From contig NZ_CP027786.1 of the NCBI RefSeq assembly GCF_003795145.1, positions 1 through 64,000 on the forward strand: a stretch of DNA of 64,000 nucleotides, in the 5' to 3' direction. A program made the translations under genes and the position numbers. The notes under the pieces are model-generated. The model was given only the letters and a program-made list of their open reading frames with translations, ran no database searches and had not been told where the DNA came from. Positions 9,130 to 17,191 of the stretch are shown here, one piece after another; positions within the stretch are counted from its first letter, which is position 1, and every line of letters begins with the position of its first letter. This stretch comes from Tetragenococcus koreensis. Its GTDB lineage: Bacteria; Bacillota; Bacilli; Lactobacillales; Enterococcaceae.

Positions 9130-10374
9130 TTGAAAAAGATCAAAACTTTACTTATGACAGCGATTGTTGTTGTCATGACCTTTGCACCCATTGTGGTCGC
9201 TGGAGCTTACTCCATTGATACCACGTACAATAAAATGAGGTCATCGCAACGGACGAATAATAATTACATCATCTTACACGAAACGGGTGGTGTCGCACCA
9301 GCAATCAATAACGCACAGTATTTCAACCGCGAATGGCGCAACGCCGGAACATACTCTAGTCATGTCGTTGGAGACGGGGGCAAGGTTTATCAAATCTCGC
9401 CAGAAGGTTATGTACAATGGGCCGCAGGTAGTTATGCAAATGCTAACTCGCCTGTACAAATTGAGTTAGCTAGAACTAATGATAAAGCTACCTTTGAAAA
9501 GGACTATAAAGCTTATATCAATCTAGCACGTGACAAAGCTAAGAAATACAATATCCCTTTGACACTAGATTCCGCCGGTCGTGGGATTAAATCTCACTTG
9601 TGGGTTACACAAAATTTCTGGGGAGATCACACAGACCCTTATGGCTACTTAGCACAGTACGGCATCAGTAAGGCAGACTTAGCCCAAGACTTGCGCAATG
9701 GTGTAGATGATACATCAGATGTAGATGCAGATAAACAATCTCCAAGACCCGGAAACAAAGCCCCAACGCCAGATAAAAGTAGTGGTTTTCACGCTGAAAA
9801 AGCGACGTTTACTAATGGCGATACAGCCATCAGAGTACGCTCAGGCGTTCCAGGATTAAATGCACCTCGTGCAGGTATGTTGCCAGCTGGAGCTAAAGTT
9901 AATTATCAAGGTTGGGTTGCTAAAGATGGCTACACTTGGGTACGTTATACAGGTAGTAGTGGCAATACGTTATACTTGCCCGTACGCCACAATGGCACAC
10001 CTTACGGTACGTTTGGCAATGGTAAGCAAGCGAGCCAGCCTTCAGCAAACAAAATTGCAGAAGATGGACAGTGGGGAAGCTCAACCACACGCAGGCTCCA
10101 ACAATATCTAGGCACTAGCCAAGACGGCGTAATCAGCGGTCAAGTTCGCACCAGTGCGAATGCTAATGTTTACAGTGCTCAATGGGGCAATTCAGGGTCT
10201 AACGTCATCCGTGCACTACAAGCAAAACTAGGCTTGCCGCAAGATGGCAACTTAGGTCCTGCGACCGTACGTGCTTTACAAGCTCATTTAGGAACGACGC
10301 AAGACGGGCAAATTAGCCCACGCAGCAATGTTGTTAAGGCTATGCAACACGCATTGAACAACGGTACTTTTTAA
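9130..10374 (+). CDS. Phage endolysin: exported N-acetylmuramoyl-L-alanine amidase with C-terminal wall-binding repeats
   Basis: 414 residues from a TTG start behind AGGAGG. Residues 1-25 form a signal peptide or signal anchor (two Lys, then TLLMTAIVVVMTFAPIVVAG), so export may be Sec-dependent. Residues ~35-185 form an Amidase_2 domain with zinc-ligand histidines in LHETGG, SHVVGDGG and WGDHTDPYG. Residues ~215-290 look like an SH3-type module, and ~305-414 contain repeated LQ-x(2)-LG-x(3)-DG units typical of peptidoglycan-binding repeats. The enzyme cuts between MurNAc and L-Ala. A strong terminator follows, closing the late operon. Confidence 0.9.
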   Translation: MKKIKTLLMTAIVVVMTFAPIVVAGAYSIDTTYNKMRSSQRTNNNYIILHETGGVAPAINNAQYFNREWRNAGTYSSHVVGDGGKVYQISPEGYVQWAAGSYANANSPVQIELARTNDKATFEKDYKAYINLARDKAKKYNIPLTLDSAGRGIKSHLWVTQNFWGDHTDPYGYLAQYGISKADLAQDLRNGVDDTSDVDADKQSPRPGNKAPTPDKSSGFHAEKATFTNGDTAIRVRSGVPGLNAPRAGMLPAGAKVNYQGWVAKDGYTWVRYTGSSGNTLYLPVRHNGTPYGTFGNGKQASQPSANKIAEDGQWGSSTTRRLQQYLGTSQDGVISGQVRTSANANVYSAQWGNSGSNVIRALQAKLGLPQDGNLGPATVRALQAHLGTTQDGQISPRSNVVKAMQHALNNGTF

Positions 10375-10407
10375 ACATTAAAAAATAATTTCGTTTGATT
10401 AACTACT

Positions 10408-10437
10408 AAAGCCCTCGCGTTTGCGGGGGCTTTTTTT
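10408..10437 (+). terminator. Rho-independent terminator after the endolysin
   Basis: Hairpin AAAGCCC-CGC / GCG-GGGCTTT with a short loop, followed by a run of seven T. It ends the phage late transcript. Confidence 0.9.
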
Positions 10438-10541
10438 ATGCTTTTTAATCCACGCTCTCATGAAAAGAGCTACAAAAAAGGAAACAAAAAAATGATTTCA
10501 ATCCGCACGAGCAATACGCTCATGATAGCGCTATTATAACA

Positions 10542-11024
10542 CTATCTTTTAAGCCTGTCACGACTTTTTCTAATTCGCTGTGCATTTTCGGACAGCTGAT
10601 CACCGTAGATCGCCTTTTCGTACGGCAAGTAAGAGTTTACTGCCGCTCGTGACATTTTAAGCTTGTCCTCAATCTCTTTGCTGGTTAGTCCTTGTGCGTG
10701 TAAATTAGCGATTTTATCTGCTAGCGGTGTTGAGTAAACGCCCTTAGTAATCAATAGCTTACGCACTTTTTGCTCACTGATATGGTGTATTTTAGCCGTC
10801 TCTTTAAGCGAGCCTGTCTTTTTATAAGTGTTGGCTACCTTGTCAATCAGATGGCTGGTAACAGACTTTTGCCGCTGGTCGCTATAAGGCTCATCTTTAT
10901 CGATGACCCAATTACGACCAATTTTTTGCGCAGTGGTAAATCCACCACGCAAAACTTTTTGTCTTATAGTATCAGGAGTAACGCCGTGTAATTCGGCGTA
11001 CTCCCTTAGGCTTATGAGTGTCAT
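10542..11024 (-). CDS. Helix-turn-helix DNA-binding protein at the prophage end
   Basis: 160 residues. The N-terminal ~45 residues (LREYAELHGVTPDTIRQKV...IGRNWVID) look like an excisionase/MerR-type winged HTH. Two further HTH-like segments follow: LKETAKIHHISEQKVRKLL (~73-91) and LTSKEIEDKLKMSRAAVNS (~111-130), the latter like resolvase or sigma-type HTHs. The C-terminus is basic. It starts inside an ATGA overlap with the upstream small gene, so both are co-transcribed from the promoter at 11302-11333. Placed beyond the lysis cassette and in opposite orientation, it is probably a cargo or regulatory gene of the prophage. The target is unknown. Confidence 0.6.
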   Translation of the reverse strand: MTLISLREYAELHGVTPDTIRQKVLRGGFTTAQKIGRNWVIDKDEPYSDQRQKSVTSHLIDKVANTYKKTGSLKETAKIHHISEQKVRKLLITKGVYSTPLADKIANLHAQGLTSKEIEDKLKMSRAAVNSYLPYEKAIYGDQLSENAQRIRKSRDRLKR

Positions 11025-11257
11025 TTTAACACCTCTTTAAATTCGACTTTTCCATTGACGATTTTTGCTAACGTCCTTTTAGTGTCAGGCTCTTTTATTT
11101 TGACCGTGTGTTCAAACGGACGGTGTCTCAAGAATTCTTCATAATCATCGACCTCGGCCGTGATCATTTCTTCCAAGGATGAACGGTATTTATAACCACG
11201 CTCTTCCTCGTTAACTTTGTCATTCCTTACTATTAAAAACTTAACTAGTGACTTCAT
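11021..11257 (-). CDS. Small acidic protein of unknown function, first gene of a two-gene prophage module
   Basis: 78 residues, highly charged and without membrane segments (EERGYKYRSSLEEMITAEVDDYEEF). A GAGGGAA ribosome-binding site precedes the start, and its stop overlaps the HTH gene by four bases. The pair has its own promoter with an inverted repeat. A toxin-antitoxin or small regulator pair is possible by layout only; no family was recognised. Confidence 0.5.
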   Translation of the reverse strand: MKSLVKFLIVRNDKVNEEERGYKYRSSLEEMITAEVDDYEEFLRHRPFEHTVKIKEPDTKRTLAKIVNGKVEFKEVLK

Positions 11258-11301
11258 TTAAATTCCCTCTTTCATTTTTATTATGTATCTCCCTTACATC
11301 T

Positions 11302-11333
11302 ATTATAATACTACGATAAAGTAGTAATGTCAA
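11302..11333 (-). promoter_or_regulatory. Promoter with internal inverted repeat for the minus-strand module
   Basis: On the minus strand TTGACA (11328-11333) is followed after 17 bases by TATTAT (11305-11310), with TATAAT overlapping it at 11302-11307. The spacer holds an imperfect palindrome, TACTAC...GTAGTA, a possible operator, perhaps for the HTH product itself (inference). Confidence 0.6.
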
Positions 11334-11576
11334 TAATTTAATGCAAAGAATTTTGTATAATAAGGCAAAAAATACCGATCTTTTCAGACCGGCACATTTT
11401 ATATAAAATAGGGCAAAAAAAGGGCAGATATTCTATAATGTTGTAAAATAACCGTATATAAATTATCTAAAAAGGCTTTAAAAAAAGGCTGTTTTGTAGT
11501 ATTTTATAAGAATACACAATTGCTACATCTCACTATGATAACGATAAATTAGATTAATGACGAAAGGGGAAACAAA
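11334..11576. other. AT-rich prophage/chromosome junction region, possible attR
   Basis: No gene is seen. It contains a minus-strand terminator-like hairpin at about 11370-11390 (CCGGTC...GATCGG then T-rich), and a repeated GGGCAAAAAA/GGGCAG motif at 11410-11427, of the kind seen at ends of elements integrated by tyrosine recombinases. The prophage probably ends here because the next gene is chromosomal, but no second att copy is visible to prove it. Confidence 0.35.
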
Positions 11577-12200
11577 GTGAAGCTGTATTTTACTAGACAC
11601 GGTAAAACAGAATGGAATGAGCAACGTCGCTTTCAAGGAATGAATGGTGATTCGCCATTATTATCCTCAAGTTTTGCTCAAATTCGTGCGCTAGGGCGCC
11701 ACTTGCAAGATGTTCCCTTTGCTGCCGTTTATTCCAGTCCTTCTCAGCGTGCAAGACAAACTGCTCAAGGAATTGTTAGCCAGTGGCAAAATCAGATACC
11801 CATTTATTATGACGCAAGCTTAAAAGAAATGGGCTATGGAAAATTAGAAGGTAAAAGCATCGATCAAATGCAAGAAAAATATGGGAAGACATTAACCAAT
11901 ATGCGCCATCATTTAGATCTTTATGACGCTTCTGTGTTTAATGGAGAAACAGTAGCTGCAATGCTTGAACGGATGGTCAAAACAATTACCCATACCTCAG
12001 AACAATATGATGCTCCGGTACTTTTTGTGGGGCATGGAACTTCACTGACAGCAGCCATTCAATTTTTAGCAGGCAAAGATCTCCCTGATTTGCGCAAGAT
12101 GGGTGGTTTGAGAAATAATAGCTTATCTATTTTAGAAACAAAAGGTAAAAAGAACCCTTACGAATTAACACTGTGGAATGATACCAGTTTTTTGCCATAA
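11577..12200 (+). CDS. Histidine phosphatase superfamily protein (phosphoglycerate-mutase-like)
   Basis: 207 residues from a GTG start behind AAAGGGGAAA. The signature TRHGKTEWN (residues 5-13) with catalytic His7, the SSPSQRARQTA arginine motif, and FVGHGTS with the second catalytic His are all present. Family members dephosphorylate small phosphometabolites; the specific substrate cannot be told from sequence. It is 35 bases upstream of recD2 and may be co-transcribed with it. It is the first chromosomal gene beyond the prophage. Confidence 0.85.
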   Translation: MKLYFTRHGKTEWNEQRRFQGMNGDSPLLSSSFAQIRALGRHLQDVPFAAVYSSPSQRARQTAQGIVSQWQNQIPIYYDASLKEMGYGKLEGKSIDQMQEKYGKTLTNMRHHLDLYDASVFNGETVAAMLERMVKTITHTSEQYDAPVLFVGHGTSLTAAIQFLAGKDLPDLRKMGGLRNNSLSILETKGKKNPYELTLWNDTSFLP

Positions 12201-12235
12201 GCTAGTTATGCTAAACGAAAGGAGCGAATTGTCCA

Positions 12236-14761
12236 TTGTCAGAAGAAAGTTATATTGTCGGCAAAGTTGCGGCGATTTTTTTCAAAAATCCTAATAATTT
12301 TTATAAAGTACTTTTAGTCAAGATTAGCGAAACGAACATGGATTACAACGAGAAAGAAATCGTGGTTACGGGGAGCTTTGGCAATGTTCAAGAAGAAGAA
12401 CTTTATCGTTTTTTAGGTGAGCGGGTTGTTCATCCGAAATATGGCGAACAGTTCAAAGCGAATTCTTATCAAAAAGAACAACCAACTTCTGAAAATGGCC
12501 TAATTCAATTTCTTTCTAGTGAAAAATTTCCGGGTGTTGGGAAGAAGACAGCAGAAAAAATCGTTGCCCTTTTAGGTGAAGAAGCTATTGATAAGATTTT
12601 AGATGACCCTACGCTGCTTGAGCAAATTTCAGGATTAACTAAGAAAAAGCGGGAGATGTTACTTGATACAATTCGTTTAAATTATGGTATGGATAAAATG
12701 ATTGTTGGCTTAAATCGTTATGGTTTTGGTAGCCAATTAGCTTTTGCTATCTATCAGACTTATAAAAATGATACCTTGGAAGTTATTGAAGAAAATCCTT
12801 ATCAACTTGTTGAAGATATTGAAGGAATTGGTTTTAAAAAAGCGGATAACATTGCAGAGCAGTTGGGTATTGACGCTACCTCGAATAAAAGAATTCGAGC
12901 AGCTATCTTACACCAGATCTTACAACAATCAATGGAAACAGGGAATACCTACATTGCGGCAAAGGATTTATTAGAACAAGTTTTACATATGTTAGAAAAT
13001 AGTCGTCCAGTTGAGATTGATCCAGAAAAAGTTGCTAATGGCGTGATTGAGTTAGTAGAAGAAGGCAAAATTCAACAAGAAAAAACAGATCTTTATGAAA
13101 ACAGCTTGTATTTTGCTGAGTGGGGGATTGCCTCAACAATTCAACGTTTATTACAAAGAAAAAAAGAAATTACTTATTCAGAAAATAAAATTGACAAAAA
13201 TTTGCGAAAACTAGAAAAGCGTTTAGGGATTGTCTATGGAAATTCGCAAGAAGAAGCGATTAAAGAAGCGATTCGTGCACCATTGTTTATCTTAACTGGT
13301 GGGCCAGGGACAGGGAAAACGACGGTTATCAGCGGCATTGTACAATTATTTGCTGAACTAAATGATATTGACTTGGACCCTAGTCAATACTCCGAAGAAA
13401 CCTTTCCGATTTTATTAGCAGCGCCAACCGGGCGTGCGGCTAAACGTATGAATGAAACGACCGGACTACCAAGCAGTACAATTCATCGATTACTAGGCTT
13501 AAATGGACGGGAAAATAAGGCCAAGAATACTGCTCCTAAAGAACTTGAGGGTGGGCTTTTAATCGTCGATGAAATGTCAATGGTAGACACATGGCTTGCC
13601 AATACGTTATTTAAAGCTATTCCTGACAATATGCAGGTAATTTTTGTAGGGGATAAAGATCAACTGCCTTCGGTAGGTCCTGGACAAGTTCTGCACGATT
13701 TATTGGAGATTCCTGAAATCCCGCAAAAAGAACTAACCGAGATTTATCGTCAAGGAGATGGTTCGAGTATCATTCCTTTAGCGCATGAAATTAAAAACGG
13801 CCAATTGCCTAATGACTTTATGCAAAACCAAAAGGATCGTTCTTATTTTGCTTGCCAAGTACAACAAATTGAGCCTTTGATTTCTAAAGTGGCTTTAAAA
13901 GCTAAACAAAAAGGGTTTACACCACAAGATATTCAAGTTTTAGCCCCTATGTATAAAGGACCTGCTGGTATTAACGCGTTAAATAAAATGATGCAAGAAA
14001 TTTTTAATTCAAATGCGGATGGGACAAAAAAAGAGGTTATCTTTAATGATACTGCCTATCGTATCGGTGACAAGGTACTTCAACTAGTTAATTCACCAGA
14101 AGACAATGTATTTAATGGTGATATGGGAGAAATTACCGGCATCATTTATGCGAAAGATTCAGAAGATAAGGTTGATCAACTAGTCATTGCCTTTGATGCA
14201 AATGAAGTGATCTATAAACGTAATGAATGGAATAAAATTACATTGTCTTATTGTTGTTCGATCCATAAGGCGCAGGGCAGTGAATTTAAAATGGTCATTT
14301 TACCGATGGTCAATCAATTTTCCCGTATGCTACAGCGTAATTTACTTTATACAGCTGTAACTAGAAGTAAAGAGATGTTGATTTTGTTGGGCGAAACTTC
14401 TGCTTACGAACGCTGTGTTGAGCAAGTTTCAACGTTACGCTTGACGGCGTTAAAAGAAAGAATTGCTAGAATTGATTCAATCTCACCGTCCATGAGGTTA
14501 AAAATCTTAACTTATGAAAATGAACAAGAAGAAGCGCCATTTGAAAATGATCGTGTTCAAAGAAAAAGTAAAACTAAAAGTGAACAAAACTCCACGTCAA
14601 ACAAAGCAGCTGTTTCTGATTTGTTTGACGTGGAGACTGAGGATGTTGCCCCTATGACGTCTACACAATTAACAGAAGAGTTAATTAATGCAAAAGAAAT
14701 TGACCCTATGATTGGTATGGGAGAACTTAAGCCTTATGACTTTCAAACAACTGAAAAGTAA
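12236..14761 (+). CDS. recD2: ATP-dependent 5'-3' DNA helicase RecD2
   Basis: 841 residues from a TTG start. The N-terminal part has an OB-like region and tandem helix-hairpin-helix motifs (FPGVGKKTAEKI near 100, IEGIGFKKADNIA near 195). The SF1B helicase core shows Walker A GGPGTGKTT near 358, Walker B LIVDEMSMVD near 446, VGDKDQLPSVGPG and the UvrD_C-like end SIHKAQGSEF...YTAVTRSKEML. RecD2 is the RecBC-independent RecD form of Firmicutes, involved in replication fork and mismatch-repair related functions. The C-terminal ~90 residues are a charged tail. It ends at a shared bidirectional terminator with queT. Confidence 0.93.
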   Translation: MSEESYIVGKVAAIFFKNPNNFYKVLLVKISETNMDYNEKEIVVTGSFGNVQEEELYRFLGERVVHPKYGEQFKANSYQKEQPTSENGLIQFLSSEKFPGVGKKTAEKIVALLGEEAIDKILDDPTLLEQISGLTKKKREMLLDTIRLNYGMDKMIVGLNRYGFGSQLAFAIYQTYKNDTLEVIEENPYQLVEDIEGIGFKKADNIAEQLGIDATSNKRIRAAILHQILQQSMETGNTYIAAKDLLEQVLHMLENSRPVEIDPEKVANGVIELVEEGKIQQEKTDLYENSLYFAEWGIASTIQRLLQRKKEITYSENKIDKNLRKLEKRLGIVYGNSQEEAIKEAIRAPLFILTGGPGTGKTTVISGIVQLFAELNDIDLDPSQYSEETFPILLAAPTGRAAKRMNETTGLPSSTIHRLLGLNGRENKAKNTAPKELEGGLLIVDEMSMVDTWLANTLFKAIPDNMQVIFVGDKDQLPSVGPGQVLHDLLEIPEIPQKELTEIYRQGDGSSIIPLAHEIKNGQLPNDFMQNQKDRSYFACQVQQIEPLISKVALKAKQKGFTPQDIQVLAPMYKGPAGINALNKMMQEIFNSNADGTKKEVIFNDTAYRIGDKVLQLVNSPEDNVFNGDMGEITGIIYAKDSEDKVDQLVIAFDANEVIYKRNEWNKITLSYCCSIHKAQGSEFKMVILPMVNQFSRMLQRNLLYTAVTRSKEMLILLGETSAYERCVEQVSTLRLTALKERIARIDSISPSMRLKILTYENEQEEAPFENDRVQRKSKTKSEQNSTSNKAAVSDLFDVETEDVAPMTSTQLTEELINAKEIDPMIGMGELKPYDFQTTEK

Positions 14762-14766
14762 GCAAT

Positions 14767-14822
14767 AAAAAAGTTTCCAGCAAACCTCCTTTTGACAGGC
14801 AGGTTTGCTGGAAACTTTTTTT
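14767..14822. terminator. Bidirectional terminator between recD2 and queT
   Basis: A long perfect stem, AAAAAAGTTTCCAGCAAACC... against its complement ending in TTTTTTT, serves both converging genes. Confidence 0.92.
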
Positions 14823-15309
14823 ATATTTGTTTTGCAAAATTTAAATTTTCATTGATAAAATACATTACTGGTGCTGAAATACTCATAATGATTAGTTCAC
14901 TTAAAGCCGTTGTTAGGTAAGTGAACCAGAAAGGAAGTTCAGCAGTTAATGTGAGCATTAAGGCGATTAGGAACATACTAACGGTAAAGAACAAAACATT
15001 CAAAACTAAGCGAGCTTTGATATTTGGTATTTTCTTTTCCAATGCAGCGGTTAATAGTAATGCCAGTAGTGTTTGTGCGCCACCAAAGACAACATCCAAT
15101 GGCCCTTCGCCAAACAATAAGTTAAAAACCAACACACCGCCAAATACTCCCCACAGCATCTTTCTATTAAATACTACCAGGTGATTTAAACTTTCTGATA
15201 AACGAAATTGGATCGCTCCAGAAGACAATGGTGAGATAAAACTTAATGCGACATAAAGCGCAACAATAATTGCATTGACGGTAATGACTTTTACCTTCTT
15301 ATTTGTCAT
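14821..15309 (-). CDS. queT: QueT-type queuosine precursor ECF transporter substrate-binding component
   Basis: 162 residues and about five hydrophobic segments. The sequence AIQFRLSESLNHLVVF and GEGPLDVVFGGAQT are characteristic of the QueT (COG4708) family, the S component of an energy-coupling factor transporter importing a queuosine precursor such as preQ1. It relies on ECF A/A'/T subunits encoded elsewhere. Stand-alone gene, start ATG behind AAGGA. The ~110-base leader upstream contains two small hairpins; these genes are often under preQ1 riboswitches, but a match to a preQ1 consensus could not be made by eye. Confidence 0.88.
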   Translation of the reverse strand: MTNKKVKVITVNAIIVALYVALSFISPLSSGAIQFRLSESLNHLVVFNRKMLWGVFGGVLVFNLLFGEGPLDVVFGGAQTLLALLLTAALEKKIPNIKARLVLNVLFFTVSMFLIALMLTLTAELPFWFTYLTTALSELIIMSISAPVMYFINENLNFAKQI

Positions 15310-15438
15310 GTAAATCCTTCTTTCTCCAAGTTTTGTTTACGCAGGATGGTTGATGAACTGCAAAAATTTTTAAATCTACAAAAACAAGTTAGAGACTTGC
15401 ATGCTAAGAAAACACAAAAACGAAAGAAGCCCAGATGC

Positions 15439-15702
15439 TTAGCTAGCTTTCGAGTAAGCAGGTGCTTCTTTTTGATGGTTATCTATGGGCACAACTTTTT
15501 GTTCTTCCTCTTTATGAGGTTTCTTCTTTTTCTTTATTAAAAATACGAAAAACAATAAACTGTAACTAACCAATAGTGTTGCTTGTGTCCCTAAAAAAAT
15601 CTGTTTAATGATTGAAGGTAGCTCCAGCCCAAAAATTGTCTGCAATGTAAACTGGAGGCCCATCAATACGGTAGAAAAACCAATTAAATGGTAATACTTC
15701 AT
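15439..15702 (-). CDS. Small membrane protein of unknown function
   Basis: 87 residues starting at the ATG behind GAGGAGAATTG (an upstream start at 15735 lacks such a site). Two hydrophobic segments (residues ~6-26 and ~37-56) are followed by a polylysine stretch and a charged cytosolic tail. A hairpin overlapping its 3' end and followed by T-rich sequence may terminate it. No family recognised. Confidence 0.55.
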   Translation of the reverse strand: MKYYHLIGFSTVLMGLQFTLQTIFGLELPSIIKQIFLGTQATLLVSYSLLFFVFLIKKKKKPHKEEEQKVVPIDNHQKEAPAYSKAS

Positions 15703-15794
15703 ATCAATTCTCCTCTTAATGATAAAGTATAACAAAGATTTAAAAAAATAGTAACTATTTTCCGTTAAAATCTTACTTTTTATATTGAAAACGG

Positions 15795-15823
15795 TTGCAT
15801 TTTGTTTGAAAATATGGTATAAA
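15795..15823 (+). promoter_or_regulatory. Promoter of the structured RNA
   Basis: TTGCAT (15795-15800), 17-base spacer, TATAAA (15818-15823). No reading frame follows; transcription would start near 15830, exactly where an 8-bp closing stem begins. Confidence 0.75.
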
Positions 15824-15828
15824 GTAAG

Positions 15829-16085
15829 TGTAAGGAGACATAAGAATTCCCAGTAATGCAGACGAAGAAGGCGCTGCGAGAAAAGAATTGTTGTGAATCT
15901 TAAATGAACGAAAAAGGATGTGGGAATTTGAGTTACTCCTTACTAATTGAATAGGAATCCGATGAGTGTATGAGCATAAGATTGAAGTGGACACACGAAC
16001 CTTCAATGCTATGTTAGAACAACTATTTCAAGAACTTTGAAGAGCTTTCTCAAAAATTCATTCTCATCGGATTCTATTTTTTTGT
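15829..16085 (+). ncRNA. Structured non-coding RNA of unknown class with own promoter and terminator
   Basis: About 255 bases between a promoter and a terminator. The 5' domain is closed by GTAAGGAG (15830-15837) with CTCCTTAC (15936-15943), and inside it AATTCCCA (15845-15852) pairs with TGGGAATT (15921-15928). The 3' domain is closed by a 12-bp perfect stem (15955-15966 with 16063-16074), and encloses a second hairpin (ATTGAAG/CTTCAAT) and a third (TTCAA/TTGAA), making a three-way junction. The 12-bp stem runs into T-rich sequence, so it also terminates. It lacks the conserved core of RNase P RNA, tmRNA, SRP RNA and T-box leaders; a 6S-like RNA is possible but ends would be expected to pair with each other. 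Short minus-strand frames across it are not credible genes. Confidence 0.65.
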
Positions 16086-16140
16086 CCTTTTTTTTAAGAC
16101 AGACATGGTATAATGATAAAAAACTTTGGAGAAAAAACTT

Positions 16141-17097
16141 TTGAAATTTCATTATTATCTTTTGATTAATCCTATAGCCGGTGGTGGCAATGGTAAAAAA
16201 ATAGGCCATCAAATCAGCACATTGATGGAACAAAAACAACTTAAGTTTACAATTTTAGAAACGAAGTATCGCCTACATGAAGCAAAACTCATAAGTGAAC
16301 TGAGTTCTACTGTTTTGTCTTCTTGGAATGTACAAGCCAAAAAAGCAAAAGGTTTTTTTCCTTTACTTGTAGTTATCGGAGGAGATGGCACACTTCATCA
16401 GGTTATCAATCATGTTTCAGATCAGATTCCTGTTGCCTATATTCCAGCAGGATCAGGAAACGATTTTGCTAGAAGTTTGGGCGTTTTACAACCGCCTCAA
16501 CAATTGTTGGAAAAGATCCTGCAAACCACAGCCCCGCGTAAAATTAATATATTGTCTTGTTATGATCACACCACTGATACTCATAGCCTGTGTGTTAATA
16601 ATGTGGGGATTGGATTAGACGCTGCTATTGTACATACAACCAATCATTCAACAGCCAAACAGCAACTATACAAATACAAGATGGGTTCGCTATCTTATAT
16701 CCGCGCTGCTTTGCGTGCACTATTCAAGCAGAAAGGTTTTCCTATTACAATTGAGTGTAACAATCAAAGTTACTATTTTAAGCGGGAATTTTTATGTACA
16801 GCAACAAACCATCCCTATTTTGGCGGAGGTATCAAAATTGCTCCTATGGCTAATATATACGAGGCACAAGTTGACCTAGTGGTGGTAGAGAGACTGCCGA
16901 TCTTTAAAATTTTTTACTTAATTCTATTACTTCTATTACAAAAACATACTAAATCAAAATATTTTCATCATTTTAAAGCGCAAACGATCCATCTGAGCTC
17001 TTCTACTAAACAGTTTCTGCAAAAAGATGGCGAAGATTTTGACAAAGCTTCTTATGATTTCATTCTTTCGTCTAGCGAACAGCTTTTCTGGCTTTAA
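16141..17097 (+). CDS. Diacylglycerol kinase family lipid kinase
   Basis: 318 residues from a TTG at 16141, eight bases after GGAG. The catalytic-domain motifs are INPIAGGGNG near residue 10, VIGGDGTLHQVINH near 82 (the GGDGT nucleotide-binding signature) and PAGSGNDFARSLG near 105. It transfers phosphate from ATP to a lipid such as diacylglycerol or undecaprenol-like alcohols; close paralogues (DgkB, YegS-like) cannot be separated here. A -10 box TATAAT with TG extension at 16109-16114 lies just beyond the terminator of the upstream RNA, so it is transcribed separately. Confidence 0.88.
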   Translation: MKFHYYLLINPIAGGGNGKKIGHQISTLMEQKQLKFTILETKYRLHEAKLISELSSTVLSSWNVQAKKAKGFFPLLVVIGGDGTLHQVINHVSDQIPVAYIPAGSGNDFARSLGVLQPPQQLLEKILQTTAPRKINILSCYDHTTDTHSLCVNNVGIGLDAAIVHTTNHSTAKQQLYKYKMGSLSYIRAALRALFKQKGFPITIECNNQSYYFKREFLCTATNHPYFGGGIKIAPMANIYEAQVDLVVVERLPIFKIFYLILLLLLQKHTKSKYFHHFKAQTIHLSSSTKQFLQKDGEDFDKASYDFILSSSEQLFWL

Positions 17098-17138
17098 TTA
17101 CTTGTCTAAATAAATTGCTGTTATCTCATTTTATCTAT

Positions 17139-17189
17139 AAAAAATTCCAGCTGGATTTCCTATAAAAGGGGAATTCAGCTGGAAAAATT
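17139..17189. terminator. Bidirectional terminator
   Basis: Inverted repeat built on TTCCAGCTG / CAGCTGGAA with flanking A and T runs, between convergent lipid kinase and CBS-domain genes. Confidence 0.85.
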
Positions 17190-17191
17190 TT

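Noticed and set aside
1-11340. Complete prophage with integrase and repressor
   Set aside because: Only tail, lysis and a small end module are in the window; no integrase or terminase is seen.
12744-12974. Frames inside recD2, hsdR and levR in other phases
   Set aside because: They are shadows of clearly coding genes without own start signals.
15829-16085. Assignment of the structured RNA as 6S, SRP, RNase P RNA or tmRNA
   Set aside because: The conserved core motifs are not visible and the ends do not pair with each other as in 6S or SRP RNA, so no name is given.
15773-16239. Two minus-strand ORFs (77 and 76 codons) around the structured RNA
   Set aside because: They lack ribosome-binding sites, have odd composition and cover promoter, RNA stems and terminator of the plus strand.
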